Assembly (NCBI RefSeq): GCF_019880555.1
Contig: NZ_JAINVU010000007.1
Location: 91,157 to 155,156, forward strand
Direction: 5' to 3'
Length of the DNA: 64,000 bases
DNA from: Hephaestia mangrovi
GTDB taxonomy: Bacteria > Pseudomonadota > Alphaproteobacteria > Sphingomonadales > Sphingomonadaceae
The position numbers were made by a program, and so were the translations under genes. Positions 1 through 10,105 of this stretch are shown one piece after another. The notes below the pieces were generated by a model that did no database searches, was not told the DNA's origin, and saw only the letters and a program-made list of their open reading frames with translations. How positions within the stretch are numbered: position 1 is the first letter of the stretch; each line of letters opens with the position of its first letter.

Positions 1-846
1 CACCACGCCCTTCTGCGCCTCGGGCAGGCTCTTCGCAGCCAATGCGCGCTGGATGATATACTGGTTGAAGCCCCAATAGCTGAGATTGGCGATCCACATG
101 CCGCCGACCAACACCGAAATGCCCGGCAGATCGTTGAAATGCGGGTCCGACGGCGACAGGATCATGTTGAAGTGATCGGGCACACGCCGCGTCAGCTCGT
201 GGAAGCCGCCGATCACGCTGCCATGGCCGATCGTCGTCAGCGTGATCCATGAAACCATCAGCCCGCCGAGCACGAGCAGGGTCACCTGAACGATATCGGT
301 CAGCGCCACCGCCTTGAGGCCGCCGCGCAACTGGTAAAACAGCGCGAACAGGCCGAGGATCAGCAGCGCGACATTCTGGTCGATCCCTGCCACCTGCGTC
401 ACCGCGATCGAACCGAGCCAGATGATCGACGTCAGGTTCACGAACACGTACAGGCCGAGCCAGAAGATCGCCAGGATCGTCCGCGTCGTCGGCCCGTACC
501 GCTGCTCGAGGAACTGCGGCATCGTGTAGATTTCGTTCTTGAGGAAGATCGGCAGGAAGAACTTGCCGACGATCAGGATGGTCAGCGCGGCCATCCATTC
601 GTAGGACGAGATGGCAAGGCCGATCGCATAGCCCGATCCCGACATGCCGACGATCTGCTCGGCCGAGATATTGGCCGCGATCAGCGAGGCGCCGATCGCC
701 CACCACGGCAGGTTCTTCGAGGCAAGGAAATAGTCGGTGGAGTTTTTCTCGTGCCCCGCCTTCTCGCGCGAGACGAACTGGGCCAGCCCGAATATCGCCA
801 CGAAATAGACGAGCACCACAACGATATCGAGCGTCGCCAATTGCAT
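1..846 (-). CDS. Sodium/sugar cotransporter, SGLT (vSGLT-like), C-terminus cut by window edge
   Basis: This is an inner-membrane Na+-coupled sugar uptake protein of the solute:sodium symporter family. The 282 visible residues start at an ATG (844-846 on the plus strand) and run off the window without a stop. They resemble Vibrio SGLT closely: the N-terminal segment LPWWAIGASLIAANISAEQ, then GMSGSGYAIG and SYEW, and later GMWIANLSYWGFNQYIIQ. The residues that bind galactose in vSGLT (the Asn and Gln of ANISAEQ, the Tyr and Glu of SYEW, the Asn of GFNQ) are all present, so a neutral monosaccharide is a fair guess. About seven hydrophobic segments are visible. It lies 186 bp downstream of the sugar-acid dehydratase gene on the same strand. 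That gap holds an inverted repeat that may be an operator. Confidence 0.9.
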   Translation of the reverse strand, partial: MQLATLDIVVVLVYFVAIFGLAQFVSREKAGHEKNSTDYFLASKNLPWWAIGASLIAANISAEQIVGMSGSGYAIGLAISSYEWMAALTILIVGKFFLPIFLKNEIYTMPQFLEQRYGPTTRTILAIFWLGLYVFVNLTSIIWLGSIAVTQVAGIDQNVALLILGLFALFYQLRGGLKAVALTDIVQVTLLVLGGLMVSWITLTTIGHGSVIGGFHELTRRVPDHFNMILSPSDPHFNDLPGISVLVGGMWIANLSYWGFNQYIIQRALAAKSLPEAQKGVV

Positions 847-905
847 CCCGGGTTCCTTCCTGTCTCGACCGCTCTTGCCTCGGCTGCGCGGCGGCCCGTT
901 ATATC

Positions 906-973
906 ATTGGTCCGATTACACTAGTTCTCGAACGGGGACATCGTGGTCTCGATGCTGTCGGTATCGGACCAAT
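906..973. promoter_or_regulatory. Inverted repeat, possible GntR-type operator in front of the sugar symporter
   Basis: ATTGGTCCGAT at 906-916 is repeated as its exact complement ATCGGACCAAT at 963-973. The two 11-bp arms are separated by 46 bp, in the gap just upstream of the symporter start. TTGGT/ACCAA half-sites are typical of FCD-subgroup GntR regulators of sugar-acid genes (UxuR/ExuR type). No regulator gene is visible in the window. Operator function is inference. Confidence 0.45.
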
Positions 974-1032
974 CGCCGCCATGCCCGCCGTGATCAATGC
1001 GCACAAGTATCGTTTCGTCGCCCTCGCTCTCG

Positions 1033-2826
1033 TTAATGGCTGTCGCGTGGCAGGCCTCTGGTCTGCGCGATGCGCTGATATTTGACGGCAGGCTCTAGGA
1101 TGGCGCCAGTATCGAACTGGCCGGTAATTCCGCGTTGGATTTCCTGCCAAGGCGTTTGCGACTGCGGTGTAACGGCTACTTCGACATCGGCAAGCCCGGC
1201 GCGGCGGCGATCGAGTTCGGCGTCGTCGACCAGCATGTCAGCGGTGCGGGTGTTGAGATCGATGCGGATGCGGTCGCCCGTCCTCAGCAGCGCGAGCCCG
1301 CCGCCGACGGCCGCCTCTGGTGCCGCGTTCAGGATCGACGGGCTGCCGCTGGTGCCTGATTGCCGTCCATCGCCGATGCAGGGCAGGGCATGAACGCCGG
1401 CACGGATGAGGGCAGCCGGAGGCACCATATTCACGACCTCGGCACCGCCCGGATAGCCGACCGGCCCGGCGCCGCGGATCACCAGCGTCGTCGTCTCGTC
1501 GATGCCGAGCGCGGGATCGTTGATGCGGGCGTGGTAATCCTCCGGCCCGTCGAACACCACCGCGCGCGATTCGAACGCATTGGCGTCGTCCGGGTTGGAG
1601 AGGAACCGCTGGCGGAATTCGTCGGAGATGACGCTGGTTTTCATTACAGCCGCATCGAATAGATTGCCCGAGAGAACCAGCAATCCGGCACGGGGTTTGA
1701 GCGGATCGGCCAGCGGGCGGATCACCCGCGCGTCGACGATCTGCGCCTCGCCGCAATTCTCCGCTGCGGTGGAGCCGTTGACCGATAGCGCGCTGCCATC
1801 GATCAGGTTGGCACGAAGGAGCTCACCCATCACCGCCGGCACGCCGCCAGCGCGATAATAATCTTCGCCCAGATACTCGCCCGCCGGCTGCAGGTTGACC
1901 AGCAGCGGCACGTCCGCGCCGTGCTCCTCCCAATCGGCAAGAGTCAGCTCGACGCCGATATGCCGCGCGATCGCGTTCAGGTGAATCGGCGCGTTGGTCG
2001 AGCCGCCGATCGCCGAATTGACCCGGATCGCGTTGAGGAAAGCGGCCCGCGTCAGGATATCCGACGGCTTACGATCGGCATGGACCATTTCGACGATCTG
2101 CTTGCCGGTGCGCCAGGCGCATTCCTGGCGGTCGCGATAGGGCGCGGGGATCGCCGCCGAGCCGGGCAGCGACATGCCGAGCGCCTCAGTCAGCGAGTTC
2201 ATCGTCGTCGCGGTGCCCATCGTGTTGCAAAAACCCGTCGAGGGTGCCGACGACGCCACCAGCTCGATGAAGCCCTTATAGTCGATCTCACCGGCGGCGA
2301 GCATTTCGCGCGCTTTCCAGATAATCGTTCCGGAACCGGTGCGCTCGCCCTTGTGCCACCCGTTCAACATCGGGCCCACGGACAAGGCGATCGCCGGAAT
2401 GTTGACCGTGGCGGCGGCCATCAGACAGGCCGGCGTGGTCTTGTCGCAGCCGATCGTCAGCACCACGCCGTCAAGCGGATAGCCGTAGAGCACCTCGACC
2501 AGGCTGAGATAGGCGAGGTTGCGGTCGAGCCCCGCGGTCGGGCGCTTGCCGGTTTCCTGGATCGGATGGATGGGAAATTCGATCGGGATGCCGCCCGCCT
2601 CGCGGATGCCGGCTTTCACTCGCTCGGCAAGCACGACGTGATGGCGGTTGCACGGGGCGAGGTCGCTGCCCGTCTGCGCGATCCCGATGATCGGCTTGCC
2701 GGACTGCAATTCCTCGATCGACAGGCCGTAATTGAGATATCTTTCAAGATACAATGCCGTCATGTCGGGGTTCGACGGATTGTCGAACCATGCCCGCGAT
2801 CGTAATTTCGGCAAGCCGTCGCTCAC
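1033..2826 (-). CDS. xylD: IlvD/Edd-family sugar-acid dehydratase, probably D-xylonate dehydratase
   Basis: This 597-aa cytosolic Fe-S enzyme dehydrates an aldonic acid to its 2-keto-3-deoxy derivative. The whole length follows Caulobacter XylD: the N-terminus SRAWFDNP with [13 protein letters not shown], then [18 protein letters not shown] and [10 protein letters not shown]. The cysteines in SDLAPCN, IGCDKT and GFCNTMGTA are the expected [2Fe-2S] ligands, and [17 protein letters not shown] near the C-terminus is the family signature. The start is a GTG. Related enzymes acting on arabonate, galactonate or fuconate look alike, so xylonate is likely but not certain. It shares orientation with the symporter downstream. 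Upstream is a 218-bp gap after the trehalase gene with an AT-rich patch (2930-2940) that may hold its promoter. Confidence 0.85.
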   Translation of the reverse strand: MSDGLPKLRSRAWFDNPSNPDMTALYLERYLNYGLSIEELQSGKPIIGIAQTGSDLAPCNRHHVVLAERVKAGIREAGGIPIEFPIHPIQETGKRPTAGLDRNLAYLSLVEVLYGYPLDGVVLTIGCDKTTPACLMAAATVNIPAIALSVGPMLNGWHKGERTGSGTIIWKAREMLAAGEIDYKGFIELVASSAPSTGFCNTMGTATTMNSLTEALGMSLPGSAAIPAPYRDRQECAWRTGKQIVEMVHADRKPSDILTRAAFLNAIRVNSAIGGSTNAPIHLNAIARHIGVELTLADWEEHGADVPLLVNLQPAGEYLGEDYYRAGGVPAVMGELLRANLIDGSALSVNGSTAAENCGEAQIVDARVIRPLADPLKPRAGLLVLSGNLFDAAVMKTSVISDEFRQRFLSNPDDANAFESRAVVFDGPEDYHARINDPALGIDETTTLVIRGAGPVGYPGGAEVVNMVPPAALIRAGVHALPCIGDGRQSGTSGSPSILNAAPEAAVGGGLALLRTGDRIRIDLNTRTADMLVDDAELDRRRAGLADVEVAVTPQSQTPWQEIQRGITGQFDTGAILEPAVKYQRIAQTRGLPRDSH

Positions 2827-3044
2827 AGCGCCCCCAATCTACCAGAAGGCACCCGACCGTCCTCGCGGCTGATCGGCAATGCCCAAACTGAACCACCCTT
2901 TAAACCCAACGGCCGGCTAGGACAATATATATACGATAAAAGAGCTTTGCGAGGCCGAGCACAGCCGCCAACCCTGAGAGAGCGGACGATTTCAGGTCGG
3001 ATCGGCGGCGTGAGACGAGGCTATATGATCGCAGTCCGGCCCAA

Positions 3045-4679
3045 TCATGGAGCCTTGGCATCGGGCAGATCGGCATCGGTGAGGCCGTAGCGTGCCATCA
3101 TCGCCACGACCACGCCGTTGGTCCAGCCGAAGCCGTCCTGCACCGCATATTCGCCGCCGCCGCCGAGGCCGGGCTGCTCGATATCGTATTTCTCGATCAC
3201 GCGGCCGGTGTGCCGATAGACGGCATCGACCGTGGCCAGCCAGCGTGTCGAAATCTTTTTCGCGAGATCCTTGGCGCCATAGCGATCGAGGCTGGCGGCG
3301 GCGATCCATTGCAGCGGCGCCCAGCCGTTGGGCGCATCCCATTGCTGGCCGGTGCGGTTGAGCGTCGTGCGCACGCCGCCCGGCGCGAGCAGCTTCGCCT
3401 GCGTGGTCGCGGCGACGGCATCGGCCTGGGCCTGAGTCGCGAGGCCGACGAACAGCGGATAGAGCGTCGCGGCGGACAGCACGGAGGTCGGCTTGCCGGT
3501 GGTACGGTCCCAATCGGCGAAGCGGCCTTGATCCTGCACCCATAGATATTTGGTGATCGCCGCCTTCCGGCGATCGGCGCGGGCGGCGAAGTCGCTCGCG
3601 CACGCCGTGTCGCCCGCGGCCTGGCAGCGGCGGGCAATCGTCTTTTCCATCGCCCAGAGCAGACTGTTGAGATCGGCCGGCACGATATCGGTCGTGTCGA
3701 TCGTCGTCAGCGTCTTGCCATCGCGAAGGAAGCGCGAGCCGAAATCCCAGCCGCTCTCCGCGCTGGCGCGCAGGTCGCGATTGACCTCGGCCGCCGGGCG
3801 GGGCGCCGCAGCGGCGGCCGTGGCGATATCGGCGGCGTAGGATTCGTCGCGCGGGGTGTCGCGCGCGTCCCAATAGCGGTTGAGCAGGCTGCCGTCGGGC
3901 ATTCGCACGACGTGCTGGCAGGCGCCCGAAGCGTCTAGGCAAGTGGTGCCCGCCATCCAATAATCATATTCGCTGCGCAGCGCCGCAAGACGGCGCTTGG
4001 CGACGGCGGGATCATGATTGTCCGAGAGATCGAGCATCAGCGCGTAGAACGGCGGTTGCGAGCGCGAGAGATAATAAGTGCGCGTGCCATTGGGGATATG
4101 CCCGTAGCGCTCGATCAGCGACGTGAAATCGTCGAGCATCGATTCGAGCAGCGGCTGCTGGCCGTCGAGCTTGAGGCCGAGCATCGTGAAATAGCTGTCC
4201 CAGTAATAGATTTCCTGGAACCGCCCGCCGGGTACGACATAGGCCGATGGCAGCTGAATAGCGGACGAGCCCGGCGTCACCGCCAGCGGCGCGCGCGCCA
4301 GCGCCGGCCACAAGGCGCGGATGTGCGCATGAAGGCCGATATCCTTCGGCGGCGGCGCATCCTGCGCGACGAAATGGCGGGCGACGAACGCGGCGAGCGC
4401 GTCTTTGCCCCGGGGATTCTCCTGGCGATACGCCGCGATGATCGCGTCTGGCGATTGCAGCGGGACCGTGTCGGCGAAGGTCTTGTTGTCGGGGAAGACG
4501 TGGGCCAGTTCGACGGCGCGATAGAGCGGGCCGAAGATATCTTCCGGTGTCCTGGCGTCGGCCGAGACCTGCAGGACGCGCTGTGCAGGGGTTTGCTGCG
4601 GCCGCGCAGCGGCGGGCGACAGTGGCATGGCAAGCGCAGCGAACGCCAGCAATCGTGCCTTGCGCGCAATCGGAATCAT
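3045..4679 (-). CDS. treA: Periplasmic trehalase (GH37)
   Basis: This enzyme hydrolyses alpha,alpha-trehalose to two glucose molecules in the periplasm. The 544-aa protein begins with a signal peptide (MIPIARKARLLAFAALAMPL, cleavage near AAA-R). It carries both GH37 signatures: PGGRFQEIYYWDSYF in the N-terminal half and QQWDAPNGWAPLQ in the C-terminal half. The late GGGGEYAVQDGFGWTNGV segment is also typical of trehalases. Length matches E. coli TreA. It follows two TonB-dependent receptor genes in the same direction, which suggests those receptors import trehalose or a related glucoside. A strong terminator lies between the receptor gene and this gene, so trehalase may be transcribed separately or by read-through. 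Confidence 0.95.
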   Translation of the reverse strand: MIPIARKARLLAFAALAMPLSPAAARPQQTPAQRVLQVSADARTPEDIFGPLYRAVELAHVFPDNKTFADTVPLQSPDAIIAAYRQENPRGKDALAAFVARHFVAQDAPPPKDIGLHAHIRALWPALARAPLAVTPGSSAIQLPSAYVVPGGRFQEIYYWDSYFTMLGLKLDGQQPLLESMLDDFTSLIERYGHIPNGTRTYYLSRSQPPFYALMLDLSDNHDPAVAKRRLAALRSEYDYWMAGTTCLDASGACQHVVRMPDGSLLNRYWDARDTPRDESYAADIATAAAAAPRPAAEVNRDLRASAESGWDFGSRFLRDGKTLTTIDTTDIVPADLNSLLWAMEKTIARRCQAAGDTACASDFAARADRRKAAITKYLWVQDQGRFADWDRTTGKPTSVLSAATLYPLFVGLATQAQADAVAATTQAKLLAPGGVRTTLNRTGQQWDAPNGWAPLQWIAAASLDRYGAKDLAKKISTRWLATVDAVYRHTGRVIEKYDIEQPGLGGGGEYAVQDGFGWTNGVVVAMMARYGLTDADLPDAKAP

Positions 4680-4705
4680 CGTGTCGGGCCCCTGTTGAAT
4701 TCGAC

Positions 4706-4737
4706 AAAAAAGGCCGGGGCGGGAAGGTGCCCCGGCC
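4706..4737 (-). terminator. Rho-independent terminator after the second TonB receptor
   Basis: On the minus strand GGCCGGGGC (4737-4729) and GCCCCGGCC (4720-4712) form a perfect 9-bp GC stem with an 8-nt loop. It is followed at once by six T residues (4711-4706). It lies 14 bp past the receptor stop codon and 27 bp before the trehalase start. Confidence 0.85.
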
Positions 4738-4750
4738 GAGAGGGAGGGTA

Positions 4751-7201
4751 TCAGAATTTGACCGCCGCGGTGATCGTCGCGTGCCGCCCGAAGATCGGCC
4801 GGCCGAGGAAATAGCCGTTGGTATTGGCCGAGCCGACGGTGCGGATATTGCCTTCGGTCAGCGCCAGCGTGTTGGTCACGTTCTCCACCGTCGCCTGGAT
4901 CGAGAAGCTGTCGTTGATGTCGATCGACGCGCCGAGATCGAGCGTGTCGTAGCTGCCGAGCTTCTGCTGGTTCTCACGATCGGCATAGCGATCGCCGACA
5001 TGCGTATAGGTGCCGAACAACCGCGCACGGCCCCAGTCGGTGTCGAAGGTGTAGGACGGCGTCACCGCGGCCAGGAAACGCGGCTGGCGGTTGACGTCGT
5101 TGCCGGTATTGTCGCCGAAATCCTTGAACTTGCCGTTCTGGATGACGCCGTGGGCGGCGACCTGGAACCCGCGCACCGGCCGCACCGCGCCATCGAACTC
5201 GAGGCCATAAGCGCGCGAGCCGCCGAACGCGGTGACGTTCTGCTCGACACCGTCGATCACCTGGATGTCCTGGAAGAACAGGTTGTGGAAGCGGTTGTAG
5301 AAGCCGGTGAGATAGAGATCGTAGAGCCCTGTCGAGGTCTTCACGCCCACCTCATACTGCTTCACCTTCTGCGGCTTGATGTCCTCGAGCGAGCCCAAAT
5401 TGCCGCGCAGATCGTCGAACTGCGGCAGCAATGCGCCGCTGTTGGCGCGCACGAACACGTTGAGGTTCGGCGTGATCGAATAGAGCGCGCCGGCCGTCCA
5501 CGAAACCTGCGTCTTGTGATAGCTCGCGGTGGTGTAGGTGCCGTTCAGATAGGTGGCGTTGTTGTTGTACGCGGTCAGCGGATTGCCATCGAGGTCGCCG
5601 GTCGAGCTGTTCTCGAACACCGTGTGCAGCTTGGTGCGCTCGACGCGAACGCCGCCATCGAGGCGGAAAGCGCCGATTTTCCATTCGTCGGTCACGTAAC
5701 CGGCGATATTGTTGCTGCGATAGCGCGCGTTGACGTCATAGCTGTTGCCGGACGTGAAGCCGTCGCGGGTCAGGATCGTGCCGTTGTCGAGGCTGGCGTT
5801 GAGCACACGCGCCTGCGGCTCGAGCGCGAGCAGGATGTTGTTGCCGAGGTTCCACTGGTCGTGGTCGTGGACGTTGGCATAATAGCCGCCGAGTGTCAGC
5901 GTGTTGCCTTCGAAGATTTCCTTCGACAGCTTGAGCTCGTCGGTGAAGCTGCGAATATGCTTCCTGACCGCCCAGATGCCGCCCTGGATCGTTTCCTGGT
6001 CGGGTGACAGCGCGGCGCCGCTATCCGCATAGGTAACGGTGCCCGGCCCGCCCGCGGCATCGAGATATTCCGATACGGTCTGCGGGTTGCTGCCGGTGAA
6101 CAGCGCGAAGGTGTTGGCGTCGCCCTTCGAGAAGTTCATGTTGTTCTGCACCTGGAAGGCGCCGAAATCGTAATTGAAGGTGCTGCCGAACGTATAGATC
6201 TTGGCGCCGCGGCCGTTGGATAGGTCTACGCTCGACTTCTGCGTCGGGCCGCCGGCAACGCTCGGGCCGACCTCGATCTGGGTATGCTCGATCTCCTTGC
6301 CGACCAGCGTGTCGTCACGCGCGTCGAAGCCGGGGAAGGTGTGGAACTTGCCCTTGGCATCCTCGACCAGCGGCATCGGCGTGTAGAAAGCGTTCTTGTC
6401 GTCGAGATAACGGCCATAGACGCTGACCTCGCCGTCGGCGAACTTGTGCGTCAGGTTGGCGGTGATCTGCCCGCCGAGATCGCCGGTGAAGCCGGTGTGG
6501 CGCAGCCCCTTGCTGTAGCGATAGAAGCCGCCGATCATGTAGGTGGTGTTCTCGTCGATCGGGCCCTGCGCCACGAAGTCGCCGCGATACTGGCCCTCGG
6601 TGCCATAGGTCGCGCGCAGGCTGAGGTGCGGCGTCTGGGTGCCCTTCTTCAGGATGAAGTTGACGGTCGCGCCGGGCTGGCCGTTGGCGAAGATCGGGCT
6701 GGGACCGCCGCGCAGCACCTCGACGCGCTCGACGGTGTCGTCGATGCGGAACACCGAGCTGTCCTCCAGGAACGACAGCGACGACGGCGCGATGATCGGC
6801 GAGCCGTTCATCTCGACCGTCAGGAACGGCGCGTCGCCGGTCGACGGGAATCCGCGGATGAAGACGTTGGCGCCGGTGACACCGCCCGAGGATTCGGTCC
6901 AGACACCGGGAACGATCTTGAGCAGGTCCGCGGTCGAGGTCGGCTGCACCTGGCGGATCTGCTCGGCATTCGCCGAGGAGATCGAGAAGCTGGCGTCGAG
7001 CTTGCGGATGCCGGCGCGATCTGCGGTGCCGGTGACGATGATGTCCGGCGCCGTTGTCTGGGCCGGCGGCGCGGCTTCGGCGGCTGGCGCGGGTTGGGTC
7101 TGCGCCGGTGTCGTGGCGGCATCCTGCGCGAAAGCCGGCGTCGCGAGCGCGGTACCCGACAATAGCGCTATCAGCGCCGTGGCGGTTTTGGCGTGGGTCA
7201 T
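4751..7201 (-). CDS. TonB-dependent outer-membrane receptor (no STN domain)
   Basis: This 816-aa outer-membrane active transporter has a signal peptide (ends LATPAFA-Q), a proline/alanine-rich spacer, then the TonB box region DIIVTGTADRAG. The plug domain includes RVEVLRGGPSPIFANGQPG, and the beta barrel ends in an aromatic residue (AAVKF). It is clearly paralogous to the receptor just upstream: both share STADLLKIVPG/STADVLKLVPG, similar plug sequences and the C-terminal run TEGN...GRPI.GR. Unlike its neighbour it has no N-terminal STN signalling domain. A good ribosome site (AGGAAGG) precedes the ATG. The position between FecIR and trehalase suggests a sugar substrate; this is inference. 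Confidence 0.9.
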   Translation of the reverse strand: MTHAKTATALIALLSGTALATPAFAQDAATTPAQTQPAPAAEAAPPAQTTAPDIIVTGTADRAGIRKLDASFSISSANAEQIRQVQPTSTADLLKIVPGVWTESSGGVTGANVFIRGFPSTGDAPFLTVEMNGSPIIAPSSLSFLEDSSVFRIDDTVERVEVLRGGPSPIFANGQPGATVNFILKKGTQTPHLSLRATYGTEGQYRGDFVAQGPIDENTTYMIGGFYRYSKGLRHTGFTGDLGGQITANLTHKFADGEVSVYGRYLDDKNAFYTPMPLVEDAKGKFHTFPGFDARDDTLVGKEIEHTQIEVGPSVAGGPTQKSSVDLSNGRGAKIYTFGSTFNYDFGAFQVQNNMNFSKGDANTFALFTGSNPQTVSEYLDAAGGPGTVTYADSGAALSPDQETIQGGIWAVRKHIRSFTDELKLSKEIFEGNTLTLGGYYANVHDHDQWNLGNNILLALEPQARVLNASLDNGTILTRDGFTSGNSYDVNARYRSNNIAGYVTDEWKIGAFRLDGGVRVERTKLHTVFENSSTGDLDGNPLTAYNNNATYLNGTYTTASYHKTQVSWTAGALYSITPNLNVFVRANSGALLPQFDDLRGNLGSLEDIKPQKVKQYEVGVKTSTGLYDLYLTGFYNRFHNLFFQDIQVIDGVEQNVTAFGGSRAYGLEFDGAVRPVRGFQVAAHGVIQNGKFKDFGDNTGNDVNRQPRFLAAVTPSYTFDTDWGRARLFGTYTHVGDRYADRENQQKLGSYDTLDLGASIDINDSFSIQATVENVTNTLALTEGNIRTVGSANTNGYFLGRPIFGRHATITAAVKF

Positions 7202-7353
7202 GTCAATTCCTTCCTGTGAATTTTGTATTCATTGGGCGTGCGTCGAGCCGTTCGGCGAAGCAGGGGCTTCGTCGACGGGTGAGGATCAGCGGTGCGTGCG
7301 GCCGGGGCCGGTCAGGGCGGGCTGCGAGGCGAAGCCTGGCGAAAGGTCATCGT

Positions 7354-10020
7354 CTAGAATCCATAACTCGCACTCAGCTGCAGCGAGCGACCGAGGATCG
7401 GACGGCCGAAGATTGCGCCATTGCCCTGCGGGCCGAGCATGCGCGGATTACCTTCAGTCAGACCGATCGTGTTGGTGAGGTTGGTGGCATTGGCCTGGAT
7501 GCGCAGGCGCGATGTCAGCTCGATCGAAGCGACCGCGTCGAGCGTGTAGAAATGCGGCAGCACCTGCTGGTTCTGCACATCGGAGAAGCGGGCGCCCATA
7601 TAAGCCAGCGTCAACGAGGCGCGGGCCTTGCGGCCGGCGATCTCGGTTTCGTAAGCCGGTGTGAGCCGCCATTGCCATTCGGGCTGGCGCTGGACGCGGT
7701 TGCCGCTGAGATCGGTGGTGCCGCGGTCGGTGAAGAAGTCGTGATAGCGCGCGTCGAGCCAGCTGCCCGAGAAGGCGATCGAGACATGTGCAGCGGGATG
7801 CGCCTCGCCCTCGAGCTCGATGCCGGTCGCCCGCGCGCCGCCGACCGAGGCGAGCGGAGCGCCATTGGTAATGACGGTCGTGGCCAGCCCGTGAAAGCGG
7901 TTGTGGAACAGGGTGGCGTAGAGGCTGATCGGACGGCTGGTGAGCTTCGCCCCGCCCTCATAGGTGTCGATGCGGGGAGCAACGTCGAGGCCGTCGCGCA
8001 GATTATCGAAGAACGGAAAGCTGTGGCCGCGGCTATAGCGGGCGAAGACCGATAGATGGCGGCCCAGGTCGTCGTTGATGCCGGCGGTCCACGACCATGC
8101 GTGATGGCGATAGCGCAATTTCGACCACTGCCCGTCGAGCACCATATCGCCATTGTCGTAAAGCGTCGCGGGATCGCCATCGAGGCCGCCGGACCCCGCC
8201 GGTGCGCTGTCCTCGATCGTGCCGTCGGCGCGGTGATCCTGATAGCGCACGCCGCCATCGATGCGGATCTGGTCGTTCACCTGCCATTCGTCGACCGCGT
8301 AGAAGGCGGTGTCGCGGCCGACATAATCGGCATTGACCCGGAAGCTGGCGCCGCTGGAAAAGCCGTCGCGCGTCACCACGCGGCCGTCGGCGAGGGTCAT
8401 GTTCAGGCGATGCGCGTGCGGCGTGGCGGTGAGCAGCAGGTCGTTGCCCGTGTTCCAGTGATCGCGCGAGGAAAAGCGCGTGGTGTAAAGGCCGATGGTC
8501 GCCTTGTGACGCCCGGTCTTCCATTCGATCGTCGCGTCGTTGACATAAGCCGCTATGCGCTTGCGCACTTTCCACACGCCGGCTTCGACCACTTGCTGAT
8601 TGGGCGAAACGGCGTCTCCGTTCGCTGCGTTGGTCAAAGATCCGATCGAGCCGCCGAGCGCGGCGGCATAGGCGGCGGCACTCTTGGGCGGCACGTCGCT
8701 CGAGACCAGCCCGGTGGTATCGGCATGGCCGCCGAGCCAGCTCAGCTTGTCACGTACCGTGACGCCGTCACTGACGTGAAGCTCCAGATTGCCGCCGATA
8801 TTGCCGATCCGCGCGCCGCGGCCGTCGTCGAGGTCATAGGCCTCGCCGTCGTTGAGCACGCCGCGCCGCGTATCGGGGCCGGCAAGCGTTCCGCTACCGG
8901 CGTCGAAACCGGGATATGCGCCGATGTGCGTGCCGTGTTGCTCGACCGGGATCGGCAGCAGCCATTGGCTGCGATCGTCGAGGTAGCGGGCGAAGACGAA
9001 AGCGGTGCCATCGGCGAAATCGTGTCGCAGGTTGGCGGTGATCTGCCCGCCGCGATCGGCGGCATAGCCGGGGGAGCGGATGCCGCGCCCGCGCGAATAA
9101 TAGCCGCCGGCCAGGAATTGGGTGTCGGGGCCGAGCGGGCCCGAAACATAGCCGTCGCCGCGCACCTCGCCATCATCGATCACGCTCGCCTTGGCGAGCC
9201 CCTGCAGCGTCCGTCCGCCCTCGCGCTGCACGAGGTTGATCGTGACGCCGGGCTGGCCGGAAGCGAACAGCGAACCGGTGCCGCCGCGTACGGCTTCCAC
9301 CTGCGCGATCGTCTCGTCGATGCGATAGAGTTGCGAATTTTCCAGGAACGACAGGGTCGCCGGCGGGAAAAACGGCACGCCATCAGTCTGGAACGTGACA
9401 TATTCGGCGTCGCCGCCCGACGGATAGCCACGCACGAAGATGTTGGCGCCGTTCTTCCCGCCCGAGGTCTCGACGGTAAGGCCGGGCACCAGCTTGAGCA
9501 CGTCGGCGGTGCTCGCCGGCGCCAGCCGTTCGATCTGATCGGCATCGATCGTCGTCACAGCGAACGCCGCTTCCTGGCGCAAGCTGCCGCCGCCGGCGGT
9601 GCCGACCACGACGATATCGGGCGGCGGCGACGCGGGTTGCAGCGACGGCGCCGGCGCGGGAGAGGGGAGGGCGGGTTCAGCCACGCGATCCTCGACCAAC
9701 AGATATGCGCCGCCCGGTGCCCGGCGCGAATGAAAGCCGGTGCCCGCGAGCAACTGCCGCAAGGCGTCGTCCGGATCGATCAGGCCATGCACCGGCGACG
9801 CGCGCCGGCCCCGCACGTCGAACGGCGAAAAGAGCAATTGCCGCTTGCTCTGCCGCGCAAACAGGGCGAGCGCGTCGGCGAGCGATGCTTTCGGGATATC
9901 GAACCGCACGGCGGGCGCCGCGCGGACGGGTGTTCCCAGGGCGAGGGCGACCAGCATCATGCCGCGCAGCGTGCGCCGATATCGACATGATCCTTCCCTT
10001 CTCCCGTTGTACGCCGTCAT
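7354..10020 (-). CDS. TonB-dependent receptor with N-terminal STN signalling domain (FecA-type)
   Basis: This 888-aa outer-membrane transporter and signal transducer contains, in order, a signal sequence (TLRGMMLVALALGTPVRA), an STN secretin/TonB N-terminal domain (about residues 35-105, VRFDIPKASLADALALFARQ), a Pro-rich linker, a TonB box (PDIVVVGTAGG), a plug (QVEAVRGGTGSLFASGQPG) and a barrel ending in F. The STN domain is the part that talks to FecR in FecA-like systems, and fecR/fecI lie directly upstream on the same strand. I chose the ATG at 10020, which has GGAAG 9 nt upstream. A GTG at 10050 would add ten residues. Substrate is unknown; the downstream trehalase hints at a saccharide. 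Confidence 0.9.
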   Translation of the reverse strand: MTAYNGRREGSCRYRRTLRGMMLVALALGTPVRAAPAVRFDIPKASLADALALFARQSKRQLLFSPFDVRGRRASPVHGLIDPDDALRQLLAGTGFHSRRAPGGAYLLVEDRVAEPALPSPAPAPSLQPASPPPDIVVVGTAGGGSLRQEAAFAVTTIDADQIERLAPASTADVLKLVPGLTVETSGGKNGANIFVRGYPSGGDAEYVTFQTDGVPFFPPATLSFLENSQLYRIDETIAQVEAVRGGTGSLFASGQPGVTINLVQREGGRTLQGLAKASVIDDGEVRGDGYVSGPLGPDTQFLAGGYYSRGRGIRSPGYAADRGGQITANLRHDFADGTAFVFARYLDDRSQWLLPIPVEQHGTHIGAYPGFDAGSGTLAGPDTRRGVLNDGEAYDLDDGRGARIGNIGGNLELHVSDGVTVRDKLSWLGGHADTTGLVSSDVPPKSAAAYAAALGGSIGSLTNAANGDAVSPNQQVVEAGVWKVRKRIAAYVNDATIEWKTGRHKATIGLYTTRFSSRDHWNTGNDLLLTATPHAHRLNMTLADGRVVTRDGFSSGASFRVNADYVGRDTAFYAVDEWQVNDQIRIDGGVRYQDHRADGTIEDSAPAGSGGLDGDPATLYDNGDMVLDGQWSKLRYRHHAWSWTAGINDDLGRHLSVFARYSRGHSFPFFDNLRDGLDVAPRIDTYEGGAKLTSRPISLYATLFHNRFHGLATTVITNGAPLASVGGARATGIELEGEAHPAAHVSIAFSGSWLDARYHDFFTDRGTTDLSGNRVQRQPEWQWRLTPAYETEIAGRKARASLTLAYMGARFSDVQNQQVLPHFYTLDAVASIELTSRLRIQANATNLTNTIGLTEGNPRMLGPQGNGAIFGRPILGRSLQLSASYGF

Positions 10021-10105
10021 CCGCGGCGCTTCCAACAGGACAAGACGCACTGATTTCGGTAACCCGAACCTGGCGGGCGAAATTTTTTCCGACGTCGGCG
10101 CGCGA

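Noticed and set aside
899..1150. Small minus-strand frame (83 codons) between the symporter and dehydratase genes
   Set aside because: It overlaps the dehydratase 3' end and is Arg/Pro-rich shadow sequence without a ribosome site. The gap is better read as a regulatory region.
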